A DNA stretch of 12,500 nucleotides from Botryococcus braunii (lineage: Eukaryota > Chlorophyta > Trebouxiophyceae), in assembly GCA_002005505.1 (NCBI GenBank), contig KV908431.1:357501-370000 (forward strand). The letters are read 5' to 3'. Shown here in pieces: positions 1 through 7,050 of the stretch. The position numbers and the translations under genes are program-made. Within the stretch, counting starts at the first letter, position 1. The number at the start of each line of letters is the position of its first letter. Below the pieces are notes generated by a model. It made no database searches. It saw only the letters and a program-made list of their open reading frames with translations, and was not told the DNA's origin.

Positions 1-463
1 ACGCAGTCGTCGGGAACCCCTCACAATAATCCCATTGCTTTCAGATGGGAGTTGAGGGTTAGTCAACAGACAATGCACTGTCATGCGCAAATATGAAATG
101 CAGATCGCGTTGAAACTAATCTTAACCAAATTACTTCCCATGAATAACACATAAGGCCCCCTTGGCGTGAAGGCAGGCACTGGGAAGATGCTGCATCCCT
201 TTTTGGCACTGTAGGCCCACAACCTATCTTTGATTCTAATGAGCATCCATGACTCTATTGTGCATGCATAGACAGGCCCACCATATGTCTGTGCAGTCCC
301 TGATTTCCTCTGTGCTACCTCAGCACTTACCATGCATGTTTGAGATCATCCGACATTTGAAAGTCCACTCCACAGTCGGGGATCAATGCTGCTTCCCCTG
401 GTATTTGACGTCCAGTGTTCCGTCTGTTATTCATTAAAGGGCACACTATAACAGAGAGCTTAC
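1..463. other. Unassigned sequence
   Basis: No coding frame with supporting splice signals, RNA gene or repeat could be recognised. The open frames here are short, overlapping and without recognisable motifs. It may be an intron of the candidate exon at 464-562 or intergenic DNA. Confidence 0.4.
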
Positions 464-562
464 CCAAATACTTGAGCCGAGGACGCCCCACCAGGTATAC
501 TGGAATGGGACAAACGCCAGTGCAATCCATGAGGTTATGAAACACACCGCAGTCTTGTATGT
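464..562 (-). CDS. Possible internal exon encoding a membrane-spanning segment
   Basis: Read on the minus strand, a pyrimidine-rich stretch ending in TTTTGCAG precedes this block, and GTAAGC follows it at the donor side. The enclosed 99 nt are exactly 33 codons with no stop, phase 0 at both ends. The peptide begins TYKTAVCFITSWIALAFVPF and ends in SSIW; most of it is hydrophobic and Trp-rich, as in a membrane helix. I do not recognise the family. The surrounding open frame is only about 50 codons, from a TAG upstream to a TAG just past the donor, so it could only be one exon of a larger gene. Chance agreement of two splice motifs with a 33-codon frame is quite possible. An overlapping minus frame (327-545) is less plausible because it has no such composition. 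Confidence 0.2.
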
Positions 563-1062
563 CTGCAAAACCAACGGGTCAACCTGTACACGCCAGAGCC
601 ACTATGGTTCAGGAGAATAGCCCAGTCCACGAATCAGTAGGGATGTCACCTACGTGACATAAGGACTTCGCACAGTCAGATAATGTGTGTACATAGAGGC
701 AACATTGCTTTCCGTGGTAAGTTTTGCTCCAATTCCTGGTAAAGGCTACCTTGGAGACCAATCAAAGCATAGGTCGTGTCTTACCCGTGCTGCCACTACT
801 GCAGGACTTTTCAGTGGTACTCCAAAGCTACCGAAAGCTATCGCCGAACCCGCTCCGGCAGCCCATCCGATCGCTAACTCCCCCATAATAAAGCCTTGCA
901 CTGGCCGACAGGGAGGACGTTAAATCAACACACGGTCACATCCTGAAGTCGTGGGTCCGACAGAAAACTTTGAAAATGGGTGTAGTAATGGGCGTGCTTG
1001 CAGAGCAATTCCAACTTTCGAATTGGCCTGCTTGTTGCTGTTGTCGGAAACAAATTTACCCT
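563..1062. other. Unassigned sequence
   Basis: No gene is supported. A 78-codon plus-strand frame (687-923) shows no recognisable domain, splice-site support or relative in the window. No repeats longer than about 12 bp were noticed here. Confidence 0.4.
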
Positions 1063-1165
1063 CTCCGAGCCTCGGAGTCCGAGGGCTTCCTCGACGAGGG
1101 GCCCTCGTTAACCTACCCCCCCCCCCCCCCCCTGGGGGGTAGGTTGACGTTGCCACTCTACCCCC
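1063..1165. repeat. Cluster of hairpin-forming palindromes around a 17-C run
   Basis: Three inverted repeats lie end to end. CTCCGAG (1063-1069) and CTCGGAG (1071-1077) are perfect 7-bp arms with a 1-nt spacer. CGAGGGC (1080-1086) and GCCCTCG (1101-1107) enclose a smaller palindrome, CCTCGACGAGG (1089-1099). AACCTACCCCCC (1110-1121) and GGGGGGTAGGTT (1134-1145) are perfect 12-bp arms flanking the rest of a C run (1116-1132). CTACCCCC at 1158-1165 offers a competing partner for GGGGGTAG at 1135-1142. All arms are read directly. Hairpin, cruciform or C-quadruplex formation is inferred from sequence only. Confidence 0.75.
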
Positions 1166-1199
1166 TAGAAGAGTAAGGATTCCGCTGGGCAGGCCCATA

Positions 1200-1950
1200 A
1201 TTCTCACCTAGTGTCGCGCCACGACGCAAACTTTTTTCAGTGGAAAAATGTCGGTTTTAGCAGGGCAGTCGACAAACTAATAACTAAGAAAATGCCAAAG
1301 CAGACATTTTGGGGGTAGTCGGAATGTGGGCTGTTCCGTGGTTGCCGATCGTGCAGCCACGAGATTCGGGTGAATTTGTAGTATTTTCCGCACTGGCGCT
1401 GCGGATGTCCGGCATTTTGCCTGACGGTTGCCTCTAGCATTGCGTTTTTCGGATTTCCCGTGTGTGACCGTGTGATGAGCGGAAATGTGCATGGTCTGTG
1501 GGTGGGGACTGCGTTTCGCCCGCAATTTCCGGTGGTCGACATACTCTTCGGTGCGCAGATGTCTGGCATGTCGCGCATTCGCTAGGCGGTGGCCTAAAAT
1601 TTCTGTCCTGAATACATACTGGAGTTCGAACCCAATCGCGCATTGCGGAGCCTCGCCGGCATGTCTTGTACTTTGCGGTCGTACGTTTGTGAAGTTCGCC
1701 CCCTTTGAACGGGCAAGGGCCGCTTTCTCTTATCCAAAAAGATTCGCTGTGGTCCAGGATCTGTTTTCCTAGTACATTCCATCGATTTGAAGCCACTTAC
1801 GAGAGAGACGTTCGTGCGGACGGTATGCGTTGCACAGCCCCAAACACAACGAAACCCGCGATTCTTGTCCAATGGGAAACCTTGTGAGGATGCGTTTTGA
1901 CGTTTTGGTAATTGAAATCTAAAAAACGCCGCGCGGACCACGAGTTAGAC
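1200..1950. other. CpG-rich segment with overlapping uninformative frames
   Basis: CpG dinucleotides are visibly denser here than in most of the window. Frames of about 95 to 120 codons are open on both strands: minus 1237-1578, 1434-1796 and 1594-1941, and plus 1485-1772. They overlap one another, so at most one can be real. None shows a recognisable domain, and GC-rich DNA with few stop codons gives such frames by chance. A CpG-rich promoter region is one alternative reading. I cannot choose a coding strand. Confidence 0.3.
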
Positions 1951-2184
1951 CACGAGTTGGCAGGACGACTTCGATGGACTTTCTGTACGATTATGACTTC
2001 GGCAACAATGTAGTATGGCCATTCGACTGTTGCGTTTTAGGCCATGCATTTTACGATTTTCCCTTCCATGTTGACGGTTGGCGATGCTCAGCTGCGATGC
2101 GCTGTTCGTCAAGTCTGTTTAAGGTCGTATGTTCGTCACTGTCGGGTGATGCTTGCAGATTCTCTTGCATAAGAGTCGTATCAT

Positions 2185-2266
2185 AAGACAGATTGTAAAT
2201 CATGGACTGACTGTAGATGTTCTGTGCATTGTGAGATAAGAAATCCGATATTTGGGGCGACGTCAT
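2185..2266. repeat. 80-bp dispersed direct repeat, copy 1
   Basis: This segment, starting AAGACAGATTGTAAATCATG, recurs at 2467-2545 in the same orientation about 280 bp later, with scattered substitutions and a small indel. The core words AAATCATGGACTGACTGTAG and GTGAGATAAGAAATC are shared exactly. On the minus strand both copies stay open and give similar peptides (words DFLSH and YSQSMIYNLS), but the enclosing frames are short, so this may only reflect recent common origin. Confidence 0.8.
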
Positions 2267-2466
2267 GATTTGGCACCGACTCTTGATGTCACCACCTCCA
2301 GTGCCTGGGTCACGATATACCAGAACTTACACGTGCGAAGTTTGGCATTTTGAAACGTTGTAATGGCCCTAAATTTGAGATTGTTAAATATTCGCCGTAT
2401 TGGATTTGGCAAAGCAATCCACCGTGATCGACCCCACTTCATGGAAGATTGCAGTTTCTCCTGTAG

Positions 2467-2545
2467 AAGACAGATTATAAATCATGGACTGACTGTAGAA
2501 ACTCTGTGCAGTGTGAGATAAGAAATCGATATTCGGGACGGCATG
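2467..2545. repeat. 80-bp dispersed direct repeat, copy 2
   Basis: This is the second copy of the segment at 2185-2266. It ends immediately before the first GT-rich array, which suggests that the local rearrangement which placed the arrays also involved this repeat. No third copy is seen before the second GT-rich array at 3654, so it is not part of the 1.1-kb tandem unit. Confidence 0.8.
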
Positions 2546-2550
2546 TTGCG

Positions 2551-2595
2551 GGTGCGTGTGCGTGCGCGTGTGTGCGTGTGTGTGCGCGCGTATGC

Positions 2596-2644
<49 letters not shown>

Positions 2645-2690
2645 TGCGCGCGCGCGCGCGTGTGTGTGTGGTGTGCGTGTGTGCGTGTGT
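2551..2690. repeat. GT/GC dinucleotide array 1
   Basis: This is an alternating purine-pyrimidine tract of TG steps interspersed with CG steps, including a run of about 15 TG units from 2598 and GC-rich alternating stretches near 2627-2660. It directly precedes copy 1 of the 0.9-kb block. The word ATGCAGGTGTG inside it is also found in array 3, so part of the array belongs to the duplicated unit. Peptides of Cys/Val or His/Thr repeats read through it are artefacts. Confidence 0.95.
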
Positions 2691-2753
2691 ACTGGATATT
2701 GTTCTAGAGGGATACATGTCGAGAGTTTTAATTGCAGATCAACTTTCAAGTAC

Positions 2754-2870
2754 CTCAGGTTCAAGGGACGCCCCTGTCCAAAGTGTCAGAACGTTTCCTT
2801 ACCAAGGAAAGCAATTTTAAAGTGCAACTCTAGGGCATGGTTCCACTGTCTAATGGCATGGAAGGGGCAT
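2754..2870 (+). other. Weak zinc-finger-like open stretch, copy 1
   Basis: One plus frame reads [20 protein letters not shown] followed by NSRAWFHC. The spacing C-x2-C-x12-C and the W-F-H near the end recall PHD fingers, but the fourth zinc ligand expected after the third Cys is Arg. A PHD finger normally needs Cys4-His-Cys3, so if related this is a degenerate fragment. The same frame runs back into the GT array without a start. Copy 2 has lost the first CxxC through a small deletion. Resemblance by chance is likely. Confidence 0.12.
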
Positions 2871-3195
2871 CCTTCACCAATGGCTAGGGTATTTGGATGC
2901 ACCTGGCTTCCTGGTTTTTGGCTTCAGTTTTGCTTCAGATCAGCTGATTGCTTGGCTAATTATAGAGTAGCCGGGCTTCGTTCATTTCACAAACACACGT
3001 TATTCAGTTCAGTATGACAATGGGTCATACCGGTACCTTCATCGGTATCGAAACGTTGCTGTCTGGGGAAACGCTGGATTATTGCCTTAATTTTTCCCCT
3101 TGCCTTTGGCCCTTCCTCTCCCCCCCCCCTCCCTTTTTCGCGTCCGAGCTCGTGCCTGCATGCGCGTGTGTGCCTGCATGGGCGCGCGCGCGCGG

Positions 3196-3197
<2 letters not shown>

Positions 3198-3264
<67 letters not shown>
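3198..3264. repeat. GT dinucleotide array 2
   Basis: About 33 uninterrupted TG units lie between a GC-alternating stretch (3182-3194) and a CTGC tetranucleotide run (about 3270-3293). It sits within copy 1 of the duplicated block, at the place occupied by array 4 in copy 2. Confidence 0.97.
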
Positions 3265-3267
<3 letters not shown>

Positions 3268-3354
3268 CTGTGCCTGCCTGCCTGCCTGCCTGCTGATTTT
3301 GGATTGGATTGGGTGTATCCATATGGGGTGCACCTGTGAGGTGTTTTTTGACAG

Positions 3355-3535
3355 ACCTTATGACAATGGCTTGGCACCCTTGGAGCTGGCCGAGTTGGGA
3401 ATTGTTGTTGCACGGCGGGCTGTTCAAGTGAAGGAACTTTTGTACAAATATTGGAGGTCGAAAGCCTTGCAAGACTATGTAACGTTGCAACTCTCAAAAG
3501 AGCATTATCAAGCTGCCTGTTTCTAAGAGTGTCAG
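3355..3535 (+). pseudogene. Exon-like block of unknown protein, copy 1 (stop near the end)
   Basis: An acceptor-like TTTTTTGACAG precedes and a donor-like GTCAG/GTTAG follows a 181-nt segment. One frame reads APLELAELGIVVARRAVQVK, then a charged and aromatic stretch including LLYKYWRSKALQDYVTLQLS, and meets TAA at 3524-3526, four codons before the donor. The composition looks like real protein and not low complexity. The family is not recognised. Copy 2 lacks this stop but has a TAG near its start. Because the two copies carry different stops, the likely reading is a duplicated exon that has decayed, or an ordinary stretch whose open frame is coincidental. Confidence 0.3.
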
Positions 3536-3651
3536 GTTAGGCAGGGGCCTGATGAGGTCTTGATACTACACATTGATGCAGATGCTTTGCCCCCCCCCCC
3601 TTTTCTCCTCCCTGCCTCACCCTGCCCCCCTCCCCTGTCTCCTCCCTCTCC

Positions 3652-3653
<2 letters not shown>

Positions 3654-3707
<54 letters not shown>

Positions 3708-3772
3708 TGTGTGCGTGTGCGTGTGTGCGTGAGCGTGCGCGTGTGTGTGTGTGCGTGCGTGTGCGCGCATGC

Positions 3773-3810
<38 letters not shown>

Positions 3811-3832
3811 GTGTGCGTGTGTGCGCGTGTGT
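3654..3832. repeat. GT dinucleotide array 3
   Basis: A C-rich pyrimidine stretch (3590-3653) leads into about 27 TG units, then TG/CG mixed steps, the word GCATGCAGGTGTG shared with array 1, and further TG units up to the start of block copy 2. It occupies the same position relative to copy 2 as array 1 does to copy 1. Confidence 0.97.
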
Positions 3833-4285
3833 ACTGGATATGATTCTAGAGGGATACATGTCGAGAGTTTTAATTGCGGATCAACTTCAAAGTACCTCAG
3901 GTCTAAAGTGTCAGAACGTTTCCTTACCAAGGAAAGCAGTTCTTCAGTGCAACTCTAGGGCATGGTTCCACTGTCAACTGGCATGGCAGGGGCATCCTTC
4001 ACCAATGGCTAGGGTATTTGGGTGCACCTGGCTTCCTGGTTTTTGATTTCAGTTTTGCTTCAGATCAGCTGATTGCATGGCTAATTATAGAGTAGCCAGG
4101 CTTTGTTCATTTCACAAACACACGTTAATCAGTTCAGTATGACAATGGGTCATACTGGTACCTTCATCGGTACCGAAGCGTGGCTGTCTTGGGAAACTCT
4201 GGATTATTACCTTAATTTTTCCCCTTGCCTTTGGCCCTTGCTCCCCCACCCCCCTTTCCCTTTTTCGCGTCCCAGCTCGTGCCTG

Positions 4286-4286
<1 letters not shown>

Positions 4287-4351
<65 letters not shown>

Positions 4352-4370
4352 TGTGTCTGTGTCTGTGTGT
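4287..4370. repeat. GT dinucleotide array 4 with TGTC variants
   Basis: About 32 TG units are followed by TGTGTC-type variant units, then a CTGG tetranucleotide run to about 4393. Copy 1 of the block has CTGC, not CTGG, in the equivalent place. Confidence 0.97.
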
Positions 4371-4466
4371 CTGGCTGGCTGGCTGGCTGGCTGCCGGGCT
4401 GCCTGCTGATTTTGGATTGGATTGGGTGTATCCATATGAGGTGCACCTGTGAGGTGTTTTTGACAG

Positions 4467-4647
4467 ACCTTAGGACAATGGCTTGGCACCCTTGGAGCTG
4501 GCCGAGTCGGTAATTGTTTTTGCACGGCGGGCGGTTGAAGTCAAGGAACTTTTGTACAAATATTGGAGGTCGAAAGCCTTGCAAGATTATGTAACGTTGC
4601 AACTCTCAAAAGAGCATTATCAAGCTGCCTGTTACTGGCAGTGTCAG
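4467..4647 (+). pseudogene. Exon-like block of unknown protein, copy 2 (stop near the start)
   Basis: This is the counterpart of 3355-3535 and has the same 181-nt length between TTTTTGACAG and GTCAG/GTTAG. The frame is closed by TAG at 4471-4473, where copy 1 has TAT, and is then open through the point where copy 1 has TAA, ending in YWQCQ before the donor-like site. Between copies I count about three synonymous and four amino-acid-changing differences over some 53 codons, which gives no clear sign of protein-level constraint. One T fewer in the upstream T run also distinguishes the copies. Confidence 0.3.
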
Positions 4648-4703
4648 GTTAGGCAAGGCCCTGATGAGGTCTCTGATACTACACATTGATGCAGATGCTT
4701 TGC

Positions 4704-5026
4704 AAGACGTTCAATGGGAAGTTCTCGGCGGATGTCTGGCTCTCTTAAGACCATGCCACACATTATACAATTGTGTGCATTTTGCACAGGCAAGAATATA
4801 TATGCTTATACCTATGATGAATTTAAACCCTGGCTGGTTCAGAAGTCTGTTTAACAATTCCATTTTATCCCCCTATCGTGAACGTACCTTATGGCACCTT
4901 CGAGTACAAAAATAACCAGCATCGCAAGACTGGTGCACAAGTGACAAGATGAGAATGTTGCTATTAGTGTAGGCCCTTGATCAAGCTCTGACAAGACACC
5001 TATTTTTCTATAATACATTGGAGCGC
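4704..5026. other. Unassigned flank between duplicated block and GT arrays
   Basis: Unique sequence. A plus frame running from 4664 to 4915 crosses the duplication boundary and shows no recognisable domain, so I do not call it a gene. No RNA gene or repeat was seen. Confidence 0.4.
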
Positions 5027-5029
5027 GCA

Positions 5030-5074
<45 letters not shown>

Positions 5075-5114
5075 GTGCGTGTGCGTGTGCGTGTGCGTGT
5101 GTGCGCGCGCGCTC

Positions 5115-5165
<51 letters not shown>
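5027..5165. repeat. GT dinucleotide array 5
   Basis: Alternating purine-pyrimidine DNA of TG units with CG and TGCG variants in its middle (about 5068-5120). It begins after GCGCGCACAC and ends before GCGTGCGGTCGCGCGG. It is not part of the 0.9-kb duplicated block. Confidence 0.97.
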
Positions 5166-5169
<4 letters not shown>

Positions 5170-5190
5170 CGGTCGCGCGGTCGTGGGATT

Positions 5191-5191
<1 letters not shown>

Positions 5192-5267
<76 letters not shown>
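5192..5267. repeat. GT dinucleotide array 6
   Basis: About 38 near-perfect TG units are separated from array 5 by only 26 bp of GC-rich spacer. The preceding GGATTGGGTGT resembles GGATTGGGTGTATCC found after arrays 2 and 4, hinting at shared ancestry of the array flanks. Confidence 0.97.
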
Positions 5268-5268
<1 letters not shown>

Positions 5269-5335
5269 TGACACAGTCCTAATGATCGCATCCACGATAT
5301 CCCCCAGAAAGGATCTACATATACGTTTAAGTTAG

Positions 5336-5357
5336 AAAAAAAAAAAAAAAAAAAAAA
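5336..5357. repeat. 22-base poly(A) tract
   Basis: An uninterrupted run of 22 A. It could be the tail of an old plus-strand retroposed copy, but no AATAAA, promoter box or target-site duplication was identified around it, so simple slippage expansion is equally likely. Confidence 0.9.
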
Positions 5358-5559
5358 GAATATCCTCTAACCGCACACCATGCATCCTACATGCATTACA
5401 GTTACCCAGGATTGGGGAATATGAATGGAAAGGAAGAGAAGTTCCGAAGGGTGGCCCCAGGACGAGATTGCTCTGCGGTGGGTTTGGGGTGAAGTTTTGA
5501 GGGGAGGGCCGGGGGTGTGGGGGTAGGTTACGTCCCTCCCCCTGGGGGACCCCTATGTT

Positions 5560-5892
5560 TTACTTGACGAATCCCCATTGATCCCAGAAGGGGGCCAACG
5601 CCATCCGAGTCGGATGATCCAACCATTTCAGATTTCCTCGGACAATGCATTGCTTGCCCTCCATGACTATCTTCTTGAAAGACTGATAAACAGTCTGGGC
5701 ATGCGACTGTAGTATCAACGCAAATGCGGAAGGCGGTGCAGCAGGTCGTCTGGGACACTGGTGCTCCCGAGGGCATTCACCTAGTACAATGCGATAGATG
5801 TTCTGAAAATCAGTTGAGACAGTGTTCGAATTTGCTGCTTGGTACCCTTGAGACGCAATGGAGAGGTGTTCAAAGCGTTGTTTAAAGGAACT
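5560..5892 (-). pseudogene. Unidentified coding-like frame (110 codons)
   Basis: On the minus strand the frame from a TGA (5893-5895) to TAA (5560-5562) stays open for 110 codons without any ATG near its upstream end, so it must be an exon or a broken continuation. It starts SSFKQRFEHLSIASQG, has a Cys/Pro-rich middle (GECPREHQCPRRPAAPP) and ends LAPFWDQWGFVK. Varied composition with no repeats makes it more convincing than the other frames here. Upstream of the TGA the same frame continues open for about 35 codons to another TGA near 6001. The protein family is not recognised. A competing minus frame at 5528-5776, offset by one base, is probably its shadow. Confidence 0.4.
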
Positions 5893-5962
5893 TCAAGGGG
5901 GTGAGCATGCCTTCACACCAATATGTATCAAAGCATGGACCCTATTGTGGTGGAATTGGAAA

Positions 5963-6175
5963 TCAAGTTTCAACGAGAGCAATTGGTAGAGGTGTGGAGA
6001 TCATGAACGCGCGACGTAAGGGCTTCGATGTTACAACCGTTCTTGCTGCTAATAACAGGGTCTGTGGGAAAGGGTTTTTTGATTCAATTGTAATGGGATT
6101 TACGGAAATTTTCAATTTGTCAATCAATCCACCCATGATGAAAACCTTGAGAAATAAAGCAGTAATATGCCACAT
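5963..6175 (-). pseudogene. Unidentified coding-like frame (70 codons)
   Basis: Minus-strand frame starting MWHITALFLKVFIMGG, followed by LIDKLKISVNPI and ending in TGA at 5963. The ATG has an in-frame TAA directly before it. A possible acceptor (TTATTTCTCAAG) lies inside its first codons. Near 5963-6000 its 3' end overlaps the upstream extension of the 5560-5892 frame, which suggests a frameshift between them. The opposite strand is also open (plus 5901-6179, 92 codons) and is followed by AATAAA at 6153-6158 within it, so the strand is not certain. I favour minus because neighbouring frames are minus. Confidence 0.25.
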
Positions 6176-6320
6176 TTAAGATGTTTTAAAAATACTTCAA
6201 AATGCATGTACCATCCAGCGTTGGCACAGTACGTTGGACTAGTCACATGAGTTGAAGTGAGTTGTATTGTGTTACAGAATTTGTGTACAAATCTCTCCAA
6301 TCTGCGGTCCTTGTTTAATT

Positions 6321-7042
6321 TCAGCAGCCATATAGGTACAAATCCAGACCCACTTCATGAAACACAGACAACCAGTCGGCCCGTGTCGCATTAATGCACA
6401 ATATTGTCTTGGATGTGTTTTGCAGAACGTCCAGGGAATTCATATCTCTTCGTTGAGGTAGCCGTGACAGCCGAATGACTCGCAGCGGCTGCAAGCGGCC
6501 CAAGTCAGCAGGACAGAGCCAATCCATTTCAAAGTACATGTGCCATGGGTTTACCATTTCCATACACTCCAAGGGATGATGATGAGCTAGAAGGCCGTCC
6601 AGGGATTGAGATATCAAAGAACATTGAACAGTTGCAACTGTACAATGTTTGGATAACCAAATTGGGTTGATGTAGATGAGCCCAATTGGATCACCCCAAT
6701 TGGGTTGATGTAGAAGAGCTTTTTGTTTGGATACTCCAGGGATTTGTTAGTGTGCTCCATTGCGAGTGAGTATCCAGTGTGGATTGCTGCATTGGCTTTC
6801 TCAAAGATGACTTGATTTGGCGGCAATTCTCACGGGACAGGCAAGGTAGTATTAGGAGGTAAAGGGATATGCGCTGCAGCGGCTTGTGTTTCCTTGAATG
6901 GCTCCTTGTACGACGTCTTCGTGCGACAATGTTGAACATTGACAGCTATGATCTTCAAACGCGTTTCTATTGTTGTTGGTGGTTGAGGAAGTGCCTTAAG
7001 GCGTCGTGATCGCAGCGTAACATTTGGTATCAAGGGCTCCAT
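6321..7042 (-). pseudogene. Broken unidentified gene: one stop and a duplication frameshift
   Basis: From ATG at 7042 the frame encodes a basic, Pro-rich start (MEPLIPNVTLRSRRLKALPQ), meets TGA at 6830-6832, and resumes in the same frame (PPNQVIFEKANAAIH onward) to a stop at 6614. A second frame, open across the 6617-6745 overlap, continues to 6321 and ends LSVFHEVGLDLYLYGC. A 38-bp tandem duplication at about 6648-6714 lies in this overlap. Since 38 is not a multiple of three, and the frame difference equals that shift, one extra repeat unit explains the break. Without it the product would be about 228 codons. The family is unknown; the identity could be host, mobile-element or virus-derived. 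Confidence 0.45.
6648..6714. repeat. 38-bp tandem duplication inside a reading frame
   Basis: The word AATTGGGTTGATGTAGA occurs at 6660-6676 and 6698-6714, each followed by (A/T)GAGC and each preceded by a TTGGAT-A/C-ACC-like word; a third TTGGAT word follows at about 6728. The period is 38 bp. It causes the frame break described for 6321-7042. Confidence 0.85.
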
Positions 7043-7050
7043 AATAATAG

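Larger units (their letters stand above)
2691..3590. repeat. 0.9-kb tandemly duplicated block, copy 1
   Basis: From ACTGGATAT to GATGCTTTGC this block matches 3833-4703 in the same orientation at high identity. The offset is 1142 bp at the left end, 1125 bp in the middle and 1112 bp in the exon-like part, the differences being a small indel near 2765 and unequal GT array lengths. After 3590 the match stops abruptly: copy 1 runs into a C-rich stretch and GT array 3, while copy 2 continues into unrelated sequence. The block contains a zinc-finger-like stretch, a pyrimidine tract, GT array 2, a CTGC tetranucleotide run and an exon-like segment. Confidence 0.93.
3833..4703. repeat. 0.9-kb tandemly duplicated block, copy 2
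   Basis: This matches 2691-3590 from ACTGGATAT to GATGCTTTGC. In the exon-like part I count eight substitutions over about 165 bases, so the duplication is old enough for divergence but still clear. A short stretch present at about 2765 in copy 1 is missing here. The sequence beyond 4703 (AAGACGTTCAATGGG) has no counterpart in copy 1 and probably represents the original flank. Confidence 0.93.

Noticed and set aside
1605..1690. tRNA-like T-loop word GGTTCGAACTCC on the minus strand
   Set aside because: The T-stem is poor (G-U pairs), and no acceptor stem, D arm or anticodon arm could be placed around it.
1237..1941. Overlapping frames of 113-120 codons on the minus strand and 95 on the plus strand
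   Set aside because: They contradict each other in strand and frame, have no recognised domain, and are expected in CpG-rich DNA with few stops.
2506..5335. Many 75-170 codon frames of alternating Cys/Val or His/Thr across GT arrays, on both strands
   Set aside because: They come from translating GT or AC repeats, occur in several frames at once and have no independent support.
5528..5776. Cys-rich minus frame of 82 codons with an ATG
   Set aside because: It is offset by one base from the longer 110-codon frame at 5560-5892, which has a more natural composition; a TGA lies just before its ATG.
5901..6179. Plus frame of 92 codons (contains MPSHQYVSKHGPYCGGIGNQ)
   Set aside because: Plausible composition, but neighbouring coding-like frames are all on the minus strand and this one overlaps two of them. 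Left as an alternative, not called.
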